DNA of 64,000 bases from Symbiodinium natans (lineage: Eukaryota > Sar > Dinophyceae > Suessiales > Symbiodiniaceae): the NCBI GenBank assembly GCA_905221605.1, contig CAJNDS010000472.1:62001-126000 (forward strand), written 5' to 3'. Below, one piece after another: positions 62,861 through 64,000 of this stretch. The translations under genes were made by a program, and so were the position numbers. The notes beneath the pieces are model-generated. The model was not told the origin of the DNA. It saw only the letters and a list, made by a program, of their open reading frames with translations, and did not search any database. Position 1 is the stretch's first letter, and each line of letters begins with the position of its first letter.

Positions 62861-63048
62861 TGAAGAGCCTGGAAAAGGATGCTTGTCTGTGCCCCCGAGC
62901 CCCCAATGGCAATGTTGGATGCCGAAGGTCGGTCTGACATGACCAACGTGTTGCAACATTGCCATTGGGGAAAGGGGATTTTCGACAACACTTATTGATG
63001 TGGGACAAGGTAGGCCCTTTGCTGGGGGTTTGGAGAATGTGCCTCAAG
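62861..63048. repeat. ~188-bp insertion with internal 17-bp inverted repeat
   Basis: Flanking words that are contiguous at 60270-60312 (GCAAGGACTTGGAGCC then TGAAGCCAAATCC) are here separated by ~188 bp. TGAAG occurs at both borders (62861-62865 and 63049-63053). Inside, 62901-62917 and 62954-62970 are perfect inverted repeats (CCCCAATGGCAATGTTG). Confidence 0.7.
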
Positions 63049-63110
63049 TGAAGCCAAATCCGACCCCAGAAAGACACAAGAAGCGTAGGACACGTTTGAG
63101 TGCCCCCGCA

Positions 63111-64000
63111 GTTGCAATTCAGCTTGTCATGTGCAATACTTGTTCCGTTATAACGCTATTGCCAACAGTCTTAAGCGACCGCTGACAATCTTTGCGCCCG
63201 ACCCAAACATGTGGTGCATGCTTTGCGTGTCTCCGCAAAATTGAAAGCACACTTGCCACGTTTCACGGCCCATTCTGGGGTCCTATTTTTGGGCCCCAAA
63301 GCGAAGCCCGAAATGGGATCTTCTCTAAGAGTTTCGAATCAGGCAGACCCAGTTTTGGGACCCAATTTCTGGCCTCAAAATGAAGGCCAAAAACTGTGCG
63401 ATTTCTGATGAGAAGACACACTTTTGAAGCTCGCCGAAATTTTGCCCGACGTGAGGACCGCTCCCGACATAAGACAATAAAAATGCACCGCTGCGTGGCA
63501 AGCGGTCGGTGGTGGGCCTTTACTTATTCATATAGGCGCCATTCAGGTTGCCACTGGGGGGACTGTTGCAATTCAGCTTGTCATGTGCAATACTTGTTCC
63601 GTTATAACGCTATTGCCAACAGTCTTAAGCGACCGCTGACAATCTTTGCGCCCGACCCAAACATGTGGTGCATGCTTTGCGTGTCTCCGCAAAATTGAAA
63701 GCACACTTGCCACGTTTCACGGCCCATTCTGGGGTCCTATTTTTGGGCCCCAAAGCGAAGCCCGAAATGGGATCTTCTCTAAGAGTTTCGAATCAGGCAG
63801 ACCCAGTTTTGGGACCCAATTTCTGGCCTCAAAATGAAGGCCAAAAACTGTGCGATTTCTGATGAGAAGACACACTTTTGAAGCTCGCCGAAATTTTGCC
63901 CGACGTGAGGACCGCTCCCGACATAAGACAATAAAAATGCACCGCTGCGTGGCAAGCGGTCGGTGGTGGGCCTTTACTTATTCATATAGGCGCCATTCAG
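63111..64000 (+). repeat. 454-bp tandem repeat, two copies, second cut by window end
   Basis: 63111-63564 and 63565-64000 are essentially identical over the visible length; the period is exactly 454 bp. Frames of 60-100 codons inside repeat with the unit and have no recognisable family. Confidence 0.97.

Noticed and set aside
63192-63862. Repeated 63- and 65-codon frames in the 454-bp units
   Set aside because: They recur only because the unit is duplicated. They have no start context, no family motif and are short.

Overview
The window looks like nuclear DNA of a dinoflagellate, most likely a Suessiales/Symbiodiniaceae-type genome. Three kinds of evidence agree. (1) Two genes can be spliced by eye, and most of their introns start with GC (11 of 17) or GA (1) rather than GT (5). 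(2) Telomere-type CCCTAAA/TTTAGGG repeats occur inside the sequence. (3) A truncated dinoflagellate spliced-leader (DinoSL) match lies in the leader of a retroelement. Every gene I can support lies on the minus strand, as expected for unidirectional dinoflagellate gene arrays.

Layout in + coordinates: 1-12.3 kb is a GC-rich Ty3/Gypsy-like retroelement read right to left and cut by the window edge. Its domain order is unusual: Gag, CCCH zinc fingers, protease-like domain, RT thumb, RNase H C-terminus, integrase, a degenerate methyltransferase-like region, then RT fingers/palm with YVDD, then a Tpt1/KptA-like RNA 2'-phosphotransferase domain, then an acidic tail. 13.4-14.2 kb is a small ankyrin-like, Cys/His-rich gene. 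15.2-22.8 kb is an MCM5-type replicative helicase gene in 20 or more tiny exons, with a long GAA/TTC microsatellite in one intron. 26.3-27.2 kb is a very long ACGC tract. 33.9-35.3 kb is a five-exon 2-oxoglutarate/Fe(II) dioxygenase gene of isopenicillin-N-synthase type, whose joined exons give an uninterrupted 356-residue protein.

39.5-46.2 kb is a near-complete tyrosine-recombinase (DIRS/PAT-type) retrotransposon. It has a Gag-like ORF, a C5-methyltransferase-like ORF, RT-RNase H and a tyrosine recombinase. It is bounded by PAT-type split direct repeats (A1 - ORFs - B1 A2 - B2) and sits inside a CATA microsatellite, with a 3-bp ACA crossover readable at both ends. 47-53.5 kb holds further minus-strand coding blocks of unrecognised or weakly recognised genes. 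From about 53.7 kb to the end I see no convincing gene, only repeats: a tandem duplication, a hairpin with telomeric repeats in its loop, a 213-bp CCCTAAA array, G-run/C-run palindromic tandem units, AT-rich dispersed repeats and a 454-bp tandem repeat running off the end.

The strongest candidates for undescribed biology are the KptA-like domain and the split RT order of the first element, and the in-frame UGA between the Gag and methyltransferase frames of the second. Exon boundaries and family assignments were made by reading the sequence, with no database search.
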